From the NCBI GenBank assembly GCA_035714225.1, contig DASTMK010000190.1, positions 1 to 11,912 on the forward strand: 11,912 nt of DNA, written 5' to 3'. Below, one piece after another: positions 5,530 through 11,912 of the stretch. The translations under genes were made by a program, and so were the position numbers. The stretch's first letter is position 1. Every line of letters starts with the position of its first letter. The notes below the pieces were generated by a model that was given only the letters and a program-made list of their open reading frames with translations, was not told the origin of the DNA and ran no database searches. The DNA is from CAADGY01 sp035714225. GTDB lineage: Bacteria > Acidobacteriota > Terriglobia > Bryobacterales > Bryobacteraceae.

Positions 5530-7243
5530 TCAAGATGAGGGGCGTACGGATCCTACCGTTCGGCCCGAGGAACCAAACTACGAACAACTCATCGATGACT
5601 ACAGTCATTTCTCGCCACCCTCCGAAGGCGAGATTTTGCAGGGTAACGTCCTGAAAGTAACCGAAAACGAAGTGATCGTCGATTTCGGATACAAATCAGA
5701 AGGACTCGTACCCATCGAGCAGTTTCGCGCCCCGGATGGCAGTATAAACGTTCAGACAGGCGACGTCATCGACGTCATGGTAGACCGCAGCGGCGAAGTG
5801 GAAGGTTACATTCTGCTTTCGCACGACAAGGCCACTCGCATCCGCGCCTGGGACAATCTGGAAAAAGCCTATCGCGAAGGGCTGCTCGTGGCCGGACGCG
5901 TTCTGGGCCGCATCAAAGGCGGCCTTTCGGTGGATGTCGGGGTTCAGGCGTTCATGCCTGGATCGCAGGCAGACACCCGCCCTTTGCATAACCTGGATGC
6001 TCTCATCGGCCAGGATATTCCGGTAAAGATCGTCAAGCTCAACCGCCGCCGGGGCAACGTCGTGGTCTCGCGAAAGCTGGCCATGGAGGAAGAACTGCGC
6101 ACCCGCAAGACGGAGGCGCTGGACCATCTTTATGAGGGCGCCATCGTCACGGGAACGGTCAAAAACCTGGCCGATTACGGTGCTTTCATTGATTTGGGCG
6201 GCATCGACGGGCTCCTCCACGTGAGCGACATGTCGTACGGCCGTGTGGGTCATCCCTCGGAAATCCTGAATGTGAACGATGAGATCACCGTCAGGATCCT
6301 GAAGTTCGACCGCGACAAAGAGCGCATATCGCTCGGATTGAAGCAGTTGGTCCCCGATCCCTGGGAAGATATCGAGAGCCGGTATCCTCTCGAATCACGC
6401 GTGATCGGCCGTGTGGTAAGTATTACCGACTACGGCGCTTTTGTCGAGCTCGAACCCGGCGTCGAAGGCCTGATTCACATCTCCGAAATGACGTGGTCGC
6501 GGCGAATGAAGCACCCGAGCCGGGTTGTGAAGGTAGGCGACCAGGTGGAAGCGGTCGTGCTGGAGGTAAAACCCAAGGAGCGCCGCATCTCACTCGGCAT
6601 CAAGCAACTCGAAGCGGACCCCTGGACGACGGTCGCGGACCGCTACAGCATTGGCTCGCTTGTCGAAGGACGCGTGCGCAAACTGACGGACTTCGGCGCC
6701 TTCATCGAAATAGAGGAAGGCGTGGACGGTCTCGTCCACATCTCCGATCTTTCCTGGGTGAAGCGCGTCAAGCATCCATCGGAGATTCTGAAAAAAGGCC
6801 AACTTGTGCAGGCTGTGATTCTCAACATCGACGCGTCGAATCGCCGGCTCTCCCTGGGGGTGAAGCAACTGCAACCGGACGCCTGGGAAACATTCTTCCG
6901 CTCGCACCAGGTGGGCGATATAGTACGCGGAGTCGTCTGCCGCTCCGCTAATTTCGGAGTGTTCGTCGAATTGAGCCCCGGCGTCGAAGGCCTCTGCCAT
7001 AACTCGGAGACTCCGGGAGCGGCCGACCGGCGGAAGGATGAACCACCGGTCCCCATTGGCCAGGAGTTCGATTTCAAGATCATCAAAATGAACGAGGCCG
7101 AAAAGAAGATCGGCCTTAGCATCCGCGCTGTGGCGGACGACGAGGAGAGAGTTCGCCTCGAGGATTACCAGCGCCAGGCCGCTGCCGCAACTATGACCAT
7201 CGAGGAAGTCATGAACCTGAAAGAACAGGGTGAGGGCCGCTGA
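5519..7243 (+). CDS. rpsA: 30S ribosomal protein S1
   Basis: S1 binds mRNA on the small ribosomal subunit and helps unfold and load it for initiation. The protein has 574 residues and six S1 (OB-fold) domains starting near residues 37, 121, 207, 293, 379 and 466. Domains 3-5 are the most regular, each with the pattern V-x-G-x-V...(D/T)(Y/F)GAF(I/V)(D/E)L...GL(I/L/V)H(I/V)S and ending in (I/L)SLG(L/I/V)KQL; domains 1 and 2 are the divergent pair that normally dock S1 on the ribosome via S2. Six domains and this length match the proteobacterial type. I chose ATG 5519 because GGAG lies 8 nt upstream. The frame also extends to a TTG at 5441, which would add 26 residues without an obvious Shine-Dalgarno and with composition unlike the rest. 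The gene is preceded by a strong promoter and followed by an HU/IHF gene, the same order (rpsA then ihfB) as in E. coli. Confidence 0.97.
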   Translation: MAGNQDEGRTDPTVRPEEPNYEQLIDDYSHFSPPSEGEILQGNVLKVTENEVIVDFGYKSEGLVPIEQFRAPDGSINVQTGDVIDVMVDRSGEVEGYILLSHDKATRIRAWDNLEKAYREGLLVAGRVLGRIKGGLSVDVGVQAFMPGSQADTRPLHNLDALIGQDIPVKIVKLNRRRGNVVVSRKLAMEEELRTRKTEALDHLYEGAIVTGTVKNLADYGAFIDLGGIDGLLHVSDMSYGRVGHPSEILNVNDEITVRILKFDRDKERISLGLKQLVPDPWEDIESRYPLESRVIGRVVSITDYGAFVELEPGVEGLIHISEMTWSRRMKHPSRVVKVGDQVEAVVLEVKPKERRISLGIKQLEADPWTTVADRYSIGSLVEGRVRKLTDFGAFIEIEEGVDGLVHISDLSWVKRVKHPSEILKKGQLVQAVILNIDASNRRLSLGVKQLQPDAWETFFRSHQVGDIVRGVVCRSANFGVFVELSPGVEGLCHNSETPGAADRRKDEPPVPIGQEFDFKIIKMNEAEKKIGLSIRAVADDEERVRLEDYQRQAAAATMTIEEVMNLKEQGEGR

Positions 7244-7302
7244 ATGCGGCTCGCGGCGGAATCCATTCCCGGCGAATCAATAATACACAAGGAGACAACG
7301 GA

Positions 7303-7653
7303 ATGACGAAAGCGGATCTGATTGAGGAGGTCTCGAGAGTTGTCGAGATGACTCGCAAGGATTCGGAGGTAATTGTCGAGGCGATCTTCGACAGCATCGT
7401 GCGGTCGCTGCGCACCGGAGACAAGATCGAGATCCGCGGGTTCGGAAGCTTCCGGACCCGTCAGAGGCAGCCGAGGATCGGACGCAATCCGAAAACAGGC
7501 GCCCGGGTGGAAGTTCCATCCAAACGTATCCCGTATTTCAAACCGAGCAAAGAGCTTAAGGACCTGGTGAACGAATCGGCAGCCGCCGAAGCGGGCAACG
7601 CGGAAGCGCCCCCGCCCCCTGCGCCGGCGGAAGAAACGCCGCATGGAATGTAG
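7303..7653 (+). CDS. HU/IHF-family nucleoid DNA-binding protein
   Basis: A 116-residue member of the HU/IHF family, which binds and bends DNA as a dimer. The N-terminal helices are MTKADLIEEVSRVV... (1-37). The signature IEIRGFGSF (42-50) leads into the DNA-gripping beta arm, RTRQRQPRIGRNPKTG, whose Pro63 in GRNPKTG is the residue that intercalates between base pairs. The body ends with IPYFKPSKELKDLVN (76-90), an IHF-beta-like feature. Beyond residue 90 a tail of about 26 residues is rich in Ala, Pro and Glu, whereas standard HU is about 90 long and has no tail. A good Shine-Dalgarno AAGGAG (7289-7294) lies 8 nt before the ATG. It sits 59 nt after rpsA, a placement shared with ihfB in E. coli, but HU versus IHF-beta cannot be settled from one sequence. 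Confidence 0.94.
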   Translation: MTKADLIEEVSRVVEMTRKDSEVIVEAIFDSIVRSLRTGDKIEIRGFGSFRTRQRQPRIGRNPKTGARVEVPSKRIPYFKPSKELKDLVNESAAAEAGNAEAPPPPAPAEETPHGM

Positions 7654-7664
7654 CGCGTCAGGGT

Positions 7665-8150
7665 ATGGACCGGTTATGGAGTCCCTGGAGGTTCAACTAC
7701 GTCAGCAAGGCTGAGATCCCTCGCGGCTGCCTCTTTTGCGACAAACCAGCGGAACAGGACGACCGGAAGAACCTTATTGTCTATCGTGGCGACCGGACTT
7801 TCGTCATCCTGAACCTTTTTCCTTACACTGCCGGCCACCTGCTGATCGCCCCGTACGCACACATCGCCACTCTTCAGGACGCATCCGACGAGATCGCTAC
7901 AGAGATGATCCGACTGGCGAGACTTGCGGAGAAACACCTTCGGACTATTTATAAGCCCGAGGGGCTCAATATGGGCATCAACCTCGGAGAGTGCGCCGGA
8001 GCGGGAGTGGCGGGGCATCTGCACATGCACGTTCTTCCCAGATGGTGCGGCGATGCCAATTTCATGACCACCGTCGGGGAAACCCGCGTGCTCCCGGAAG
8101 ACATAAACGTTACTTTCGAGAAGCTCGCCGGCGCCTTCCGTGGAAGCTGA
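7665..8150 (+). CDS. HIT-family nucleotide hydrolase/transferase
   Basis: A 161-residue HIT (histidine triad) protein. The triad is HLHMHVLPRW with His118, His120 and His122; the middle histidine is the usual nucleophile that forms a nucleotidyl intermediate. An N-terminal C22-x-x-C25 pair (GCLFC) is probably part of a zinc site, as in many HIT proteins. The opening MDRLWSPWRFNYV is characteristic of the Ap4A phosphorylase/Fhit-like branch, so dinucleoside polyphosphates such as Ap4A or Ap3A are likely substrates, although this is inferred from the subgroup. That conserved start motif fixes the ATG at 7665, despite no well-placed Shine-Dalgarno. It begins 11 nt after the HU/IHF stop and is likely co-transcribed with rpsA. 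Expected in the cytoplasm. Confidence 0.93.
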   Translation: MDRLWSPWRFNYVSKAEIPRGCLFCDKPAEQDDRKNLIVYRGDRTFVILNLFPYTAGHLLIAPYAHIATLQDASDEIATEMIRLARLAEKHLRTIYKPEGLNMGINLGECAGAGVAGHLHMHVLPRWCGDANFMTTVGETRVLPEDINVTFEKLAGAFRGS

Positions 8151-8173
8151 CCTTATTCTCCGAACCTGAACCC

Positions 8174-8968
8174 ATGAAACAGGCCAATCTCTTTGCGGAG
8201 CTGGCGGCGGAGTTCGCGGGTACTACCGTCTTAATCCTCTTTGGAAACGGTGTAGTGGCGATGGTTCTGCTGTTCGGCACCGGTGTACCCGGCGAAGTCG
8301 TCAAAGGGGGCTTCACAAACATCACTATTGCCTGGGGCCTCGGCGTGACGATGGGAATCTACGTGGCGGGCCGCATCAGCGGAGCGCATCTGAATCCGGC
8401 CGTTACCCTCGCGCTCGCCTTGTTCAGAGGATTTCCATGGCGAAAAGTAGTGCCCTATTCGATTGCCCAGACCGCCGGCGCGTTTTCTGCTGCCGCCCTA
8501 GTGTTCTGGAACTACCGCCCGGCCTTCGAACGCGTCGATCCTAACCTGGAACGAACTGCTGCGATCTTCACCACGTTTCCGGCATTTGGGGATTTTCCGG
8601 CGGCGGGCTTTCTCGACCAGGTCATCGGCACCGCATTACTGCTGTTCCTGATCTTCGCGCTCACGGACGAAAACAACCAGCAGGGCGCCGCAGACCTGAT
8701 GCCCTTGCTCATCGGATTGATTGTAGTTGTGATCGGCATGTCTTTCGGTGGCATGCACGGGTATGCCATTAATCCCGCGCGTGATTTCGGTCCACGGGTT
8801 TTCACGGTTCTCGCCGGCTTCCGCAACAATGGACTGACCGACGGCACCTGGGCGTTTTGGATACCCATTGCCGGACCGATGCTGGGAGGAGCACTCGGAG
8901 CGGCCGCCTGGGACCTTGGAATCGGCCGCTGTCTGCCAAGCGCCGTCCGGGATCGGGTGGAACGGTGA
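8174..8968 (+). CDS. glpF: Glycerol facilitator-type aquaporin (MIP family)
   Basis: A 264-residue membrane channel with the two NPA half-helix motifs of the MIP family: GAHLNPAVT (Asn74) and GYAINPARDFGPR (Asn200). The Asp after the second NPAR (D204) is the hallmark of aquaglyceroporins such as GlpF, whereas water-specific AqpZ has Ser there. So glycerol or other small polyols are the likely solutes. Six hydrophobic spans are visible, beginning with LFAELAAEFAGTTVLILFGNG. I chose ATG 8174: the frame is open further upstream, but that part overlaps the HIT gene and lacks channel character. The gap to the HIT stop is 23 nt and there is no clear Shine-Dalgarno, so translation may depend on coupling. 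No glycerol kinase gene is in the window. Confidence 0.9.
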   Translation: MKQANLFAELAAEFAGTTVLILFGNGVVAMVLLFGTGVPGEVVKGGFTNITIAWGLGVTMGIYVAGRISGAHLNPAVTLALALFRGFPWRKVVPYSIAQTAGAFSAAALVFWNYRPAFERVDPNLERTAAIFTTFPAFGDFPAAGFLDQVIGTALLLFLIFALTDENNQQGAADLMPLLIGLIVVVIGMSFGGMHGYAINPARDFGPRVFTVLAGFRNNGLTDGTWAFWIPIAGPMLGGALGAAAWDLGIGRCLPSAVRDRVER

Positions 8969-8976
8969 TTTACGGC

Positions 8977-8982
8977 TATAAT
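8977..8982 (+). promoter_or_regulatory. Consensus -10 box before yceD-rpmF-plsX
   Basis: A perfect TATAAT lies in the 50-nt gap between the aquaglyceroporin stop and the yceD start. Transcription would begin near 8989, giving a leader of about 30 nt. No recognisable -35 hexamer lies 16-18 nt upstream (the region is GC-rich coding sequence, such as CGGGTG at 8954-8959), and there is no TG extension. It may need an activator or be modest in strength. Confidence 0.45.
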
Positions 8983-9018
8983 GATAGCTAACGCCCCAAG
9001 CATCTTGCCAAGAGGTGT

Positions 9019-9549
9019 GTGTTGTTCCTAAGTGTCAAGGAAATGGAAGCCAGGAAAGTGCGTTTCGACGTCACTTTCCCTCCTGGAGAGATTGAGTTTC
9101 ACGATAGAAAACTCCGCCAGATTACGCCGCTCCAGGTAGAAGGTTCAGCAGAGCTGATGGGCGTCACGCAGGAGATACGCGTGCGGGGCCGGCTTTCGGT
9201 GGGTATGGAGGCCGATTGCGACCGGTGCCTCGAACCGGCGCCGTTTCCCCTGGAAAGCGAGTTTGACCTCTTCTACCGGCCTTCCGAGGAGACGGCGGGA
9301 GATGAGAAGCTGTTGGACGAAGACGAGTCTGAGATCGGCTTTTACGAAGAAGGCGGCCTGGACTTGAAGGACATCATGCGCGAGCAGATTTTGCTGTCGC
9401 TGCCCATGCAGCGGATCTGTGACGAAGCGTGTAAGGGCATCTGTCCGGTATGCGGCGGAAATCGTAACATCTCCGTATGCGGATGCCACGAAAAGAAACT
9501 GGACGACCGATGGGCGGCGCTGCGGGAACTGAAACAGCAGAAGCCGTGA
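9019..9549 (+). CDS. yceD: YceD/DUF177 family protein
   Basis: A 176-residue protein of the DUF177/YceD family, which is almost always encoded just before rpmF and is linked to 23S rRNA/large-subunit maturation. The features are C67-x-x-C70 in DCDRCLEP, an acidic central stretch, and the C-terminal cysteine cluster C138...C142-x-x-C145...C154-x-C156 in the pattern GICPVCGGNRNISVCGC, then LDDRWAALREL. The cysteines probably bind zinc. The start is uncertain: GTG 9019 is only 2 nt after AGAGGT (9011-9016), while the neighbouring TTG at 9022 lies 6 nt after AGAGG and would shorten the protein by one residue. An ATG at 9043 has no usable spacing. It is the first gene of the cluster yceD-rpmF-plsX, 25 nt upstream of rpmF. 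Confidence 0.92.
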   Translation: MLFLSVKEMEARKVRFDVTFPPGEIEFHDRKLRQITPLQVEGSAELMGVTQEIRVRGRLSVGMEADCDRCLEPAPFPLESEFDLFYRPSEETAGDEKLLDEDESEIGFYEEGGLDLKDIMREQILLSLPMQRICDEACKGICPVCGGNRNISVCGCHEKKLDDRWAALRELKQQKP

Positions 9550-9574
9550 ATACTTGAGACTGGAAGGATTATAG

Positions 9575-9757
9575 ATGCCAAACCCCAAACGCAGACATTC
9601 AAAACGCCGCACCTCTACCCGGAGGGCACACGACTCGCTGCGCGTTTCTTCTCACGCCGAGTGCCCGAACTGCCATGAACCGAAACTGCCGCATCGTGTA
9701 TGCCCCCATTGCGGCAAGTACAAGGGTCGAGAGATCATCGAAGTCGCTGAAGAATAA
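9575..9757 (+). CDS. rpmF: 50S ribosomal protein L32
   Basis: A 60-residue basic protein with the L32 opening MPNPKRRHSKRRTSTRRAHD and the zinc-ribbon cysteines C30-x2-C33 and C43-x2-C46 (CPNC, CPHC). This is the four-cysteine, zinc-binding form of L32; some bacteria carry a cysteine-free version. The tail GKYKGREIIE is also typical. A good Shine-Dalgarno AAGGA (9564-9568) lies 6 nt before the ATG. It is flanked by yceD (25 nt) and plsX (24 nt), the standard arrangement across many bacteria. Confidence 0.98.
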   Translation: MPNPKRRHSKRRTSTRRAHDSLRVSSHAECPNCHEPKLPHRVCPHCGKYKGREIIEVAEE

Positions 9758-9781
9758 TCCGCCCGAGAGCCGCTCTCCCCC

Positions 9782-10801
9782 ATGGTGACCATCGCTGTTG
9801 ATGCAATGGGCGGCGACCATGCCCCAAAAACCGAGGTTGAAGGGGCCATTCGCGCCGCCAGAAGTCTGGGAATCCGCGTCATCCTCGTTGGGCAGCAGGA
9901 TCTGCTCCAACGGGAACTGGCCCAACACGATGGAGTGAACCATCTGTCGGTTGAAATTCATCATGCGAGCGAACGCGTGACCATGGACGATAGCGCCGCT
10001 CGTGCCGTTCGTACGAAGCGCGACAGTTCCATCCGCATCGCCTCGCGGCTGGTTCGCGAAGGAATCGCCGACGGCGTCGTCTCGGCCGGCAACACCGGTG
10101 CCATTATGGCCACGGTCAAAATGGTACAGGGGATGATCCCGGGAGTGGATCGCCCCGCGCTTGCCTCCGCATTTCCCACTTTGAAGGGAACGCCGGCGGT
10201 AATGGTGGACGTGGGAGCCAATGTCGATTGCTCGCCGCAAATGCTGGCCCAGTTCGCGGTCATGGGCGAAATCTATTCCCGGGTGATTTTCCGTACCGAG
10301 AGCCCGCGCGTCGGCCTTCTCTCGATCGGCGAGGAGGAACACAAAGGGAACGACTTGACCCGCTCGGCTACGCCTCTTCTGAAGACTCTGCGGCTGAATT
10401 TCATCGGTAATGTGGAAGGGCGCGACGTTTATACGGGCACGGCGGACGTAATCGTTTGCGACGGTTTCATCGGCAATGTCGCCCTGAAAGTCAGTGAAGG
10501 CCTGGTGGATGTCATCAAGCACATGCTTCAGGAATCGCTGGAGGCTACCATCACCCGAAAAATCGGCTACGTGCTCTCGAAAGCGGGCTTCGCGGATTTC
10601 AAGAAGCGTGTGGATTATTCGGAATACGGTGGAGCGCCTCTGTTAGGGGTGAAGGGCGTTTGCATTATTTGTCACGGGCGCTCGAACGCGAACGCAATCA
10701 AAAATGCGATTCGCGTGGCGTCCGAATTTGCGTCCGGTAACGTCAACCGGCGCATCGAGCAGGAATTGAGCCGCTGGCAAGCTGCGGCGAGAGCGGACTG
10801 A
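9782..10801 (+). CDS. plsX: Phosphate acyltransferase PlsX
   Basis: PlsX converts acyl-ACP and phosphate to acyl-phosphate, the acyl donor for PlsY in the first step of phospholipid synthesis; it is a peripheral protein on the inner face of the membrane. The 339-residue length is normal. All landmark motifs are present: IAVDAMGGDHAP at the N-terminus, SAGNTGAIMA, VMVDVGANVDC, the GNVEGRD and CDGFIGNVALK blocks, and DYSEYGGAPLLGVKG followed by a HGRS motif. There is no strong Shine-Dalgarno before ATG 9782, but the start agrees exactly with the conserved N-terminus. The gene follows rpmF by 24 nt. Next comes dsbD rather than the fabH often found after plsX. Confidence 0.98.
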   Translation: MVTIAVDAMGGDHAPKTEVEGAIRAARSLGIRVILVGQQDLLQRELAQHDGVNHLSVEIHHASERVTMDDSAARAVRTKRDSSIRIASRLVREGIADGVVSAGNTGAIMATVKMVQGMIPGVDRPALASAFPTLKGTPAVMVDVGANVDCSPQMLAQFAVMGEIYSRVIFRTESPRVGLLSIGEEEHKGNDLTRSATPLLKTLRLNFIGNVEGRDVYTGTADVIVCDGFIGNVALKVSEGLVDVIKHMLQESLEATITRKIGYVLSKAGFADFKKRVDYSEYGGAPLLGVKGVCIICHGRSNANAIKNAIRVASEFASGNVNRRIEQELSRWQAAARAD

Positions 10802-10802
10802 A

Positions 10803-11912
10803 GTGAAGTTGTCACGGGCCATTGCGACGCCGCTGGTCCTGGCGTTCCTGGCGGCGCCAGGGTTCGCGCAAAAGCTGAATCCTGTCCAGTGGAGCCTTAC
10901 GCTGGAGCCCTCCAGCGCTCCCCCGGGCGGGCAGGTTGCCGTACGCCTGACAGCCGCCATGGATGCCGGATGGCACCTCTACTCTCTCACCACACCCCGG
11001 CCGCCCATCGCAACCACCATCAGCCTTGCAGAGAATCCGGCCATCGCCGGCTTCAAGGTATATCAGCCCGCGCCCGTACGAAAACTCGATCCCAACTTTA
11101 ACACCGAGACGGAAACATTTGATGGCAAAGCTGTTTTTCTGATCGTAGCCACCATTGCCGGCGACGCCGCCGGCGGCCCTGTGGAACTGGCCGCCGGGAT
11201 TCGCTACCAGGCCTGCGACGACAAACAGTGCCTGCCTCCCAGGCGGAACACCGTTACAGCAACGCTCACCATAGACCCGGCCGCTCAGCCCGCGCAAATC
11301 GCGATTCCCGCCGGATACTCGGAGCCGTCGTCCGGAGCGCCATCTTCCGCTCAGACCCCTGCGCCGCCACCCCCGGCAGCCGGCGGCGAACCACAACCGT
11401 TCGGAACGTTTCTGCTGGTCGCCTTCGGATTGGGACTCGCCGCCATTTTCACGCCGTGCGTCTTCCCGATGATCCCCATCACAATGTCTTTTTTTCTGAA
11501 GAAGCAGGCGGCGACCCGGAGGGAAAGCATCGTTCAGGCGGGCGTGTTCGCGCTGGGTATCATCGTGCTCTTTTCAGGATTGGGTCTGCTCACGACGGCG
11601 ATTCTCGGACCTTTCGGCGTCGTGCAGTTGGGATCGAATCCCTGGGTGAACACGTTTATCGCCGCGGTGTTCCTGGTCTTCGGCCTGAGCCTGCTGGGTG
11701 CGTTCGAGATTACGATTCCGTCGAGCGTATTGACCCGCCTCGACCAGGCTTCGCAACGCGGCGGCATGCTGGGGACGCTACTCATGGGGCTGACGTTCTC
11801 GCTGACTTCGTTCGCCTGTGTAGGTCCGTTCGTTGGTACGCTGCTGGCCGCGTCGGTTCAGAGCGGAGGAATACAGCCGCTGCTCGGAATGGCCGCGTTT
11901 GCCACCGGCCTC
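10803..11912 (+). CDS. dsbD: Thiol:disulfide interchange protein DsbD (3' end outside window)
   Basis: The frame is open from GTG 10803 to the window edge (370 codons, no stop). The protein begins with a signal peptide, MKLSRAIATPLVLAFLAAPGFA, then a periplasmic DsbD-alpha (immunoglobulin-like) domain with the redox pair C138-DDKQ-C143, then a Pro/Ala-rich linker (about 175-200). The membrane domain follows, with its two redox cysteines: C219 in TPCVFPMIP and C339 in TSFACVGPF. DsbD carries electrons from cytoplasmic thioredoxin across the membrane to reduce periplasmic partners in disulfide isomerisation and cytochrome c maturation. The C-terminal thioredoxin-like domain lies beyond the window. 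The start is 1 nt after the plsX stop, implying coupled translation; a TTG at 10809 is a less likely alternative. Confidence 0.93.
   Translation, partial: MKLSRAIATPLVLAFLAAPGFAQKLNPVQWSLTLEPSSAPPGGQVAVRLTAAMDAGWHLYSLTTPRPPIATTISLAENPAIAGFKVYQPAPVRKLDPNFNTETETFDGKAVFLIVATIAGDAAGGPVELAAGIRYQACDDKQCLPPRRNTVTATLTIDPAAQPAQIAIPAGYSEPSSGAPSSAQTPAPPPPAAGGEPQPFGTFLLVAFGLGLAAIFTPCVFPMIPITMSFFLKKQAATRRESIVQAGVFALGIIVLFSGLGLLTTAILGPFGVVQLGSNPWVNTFIAAVFLVFGLSLLGAFEITIPSSVLTRLDQASQRGGMLGTLLMGLTFSLTSFACVGPFVGTLLAASVQSGGIQPLLGMAAFATGL

Noticed and set aside
7991..8173. A longer start for the aquaglyceroporin overlapping the HIT gene
   Set aside because: The added 61 residues are Arg-rich, overlap the HIT triad region in another frame and do not look like a channel N-terminus.
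9599..10522. A 307-codon minus-strand ORF opposite rpmF and plsX
   Set aside because: It is an antisense shadow of two unmistakable conserved genes; GC-rich coding DNA commonly leaves such frames open.
1..11912. Mobile elements, CRISPR, toxin-antitoxin, phage or defence modules, tRNA/rRNA genes
   Set aside because: Looked for on both strands. No transposase or integrase frames, no regularly spaced repeats, no tRNA-like or rRNA segments, and nearly all space is taken by ordinary genes.

Overview
This window looks like chromosomal core sequence from a GC-rich Gram-negative bacterium, most likely an acidobacterium of the Solibacter/Bryobacter type. That placement is inferred from memory: the style of the proteins, the many exported enzymes with signal peptides, and a REP-like palindrome whose translation (ADARGSDSEP) resembles peptides often seen in predicted proteins of that group. 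No database search was possible. I see no transposase, integrase, CRISPR array, tRNA, rRNA, phage gene or defence module.

Layout. (1) Positions 1-2337, plus strand: the 3' part of a PfkB-family sugar kinase, a small exported Cys-rich protein of unknown function, and an exported aldose 1-epimerase whose start codon overlaps the stop of the small protein. Together they suggest carbohydrate handling. The epimerase ends inside a two-tier palindrome (2297-2353). (2) Positions 2371-3917, minus strand: a two-gene ABC exporter (ATPase then ABC-2 permease). (3) Positions 3980-5227, plus strand, divergent from the exporter: an exported alpha/beta-hydrolase (acetyl-xylan-esterase-like) with a complete catalytic triad. 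(4) Positions 5296-8968, plus strand: a strong sigma70-type promoter, a leader of about 190 nt, ribosomal protein S1 with six S1 domains, an HU/IHF-family DNA-binding protein, a HIT-family hydrolase and a GlpF-type aquaglyceroporin, with gaps of 59, 11 and 23 nt. (5) Positions 8977-11912, plus strand: a perfect -10 hexamer, then yceD-rpmF-plsX, the classical large-subunit/phospholipid-initiation cluster, followed 1 nt later by a DsbD-type thiol:disulfide interchange protein that runs off the window.

How the genes work together. The right half is housekeeping: translation (S1, L32, YceD), nucleoid structure (HU/IHF), phospholipid initiation (PlsX), glycerol uptake (GlpF) and periplasmic thiol reduction (DsbD). 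The left half is accessory carbohydrate metabolism with an exporter. I found no convincing undescribed multi-gene system. The items most worth a second look are the long structured rpsA leader with a possible upstream ORF, the REP-like element that supplies the C-terminus and stop codon of the epimerase, the conserved-looking Cys-rich exported protein coupled to the epimerase, and the ABC ATPase that seems to lack the Q-loop glutamine.
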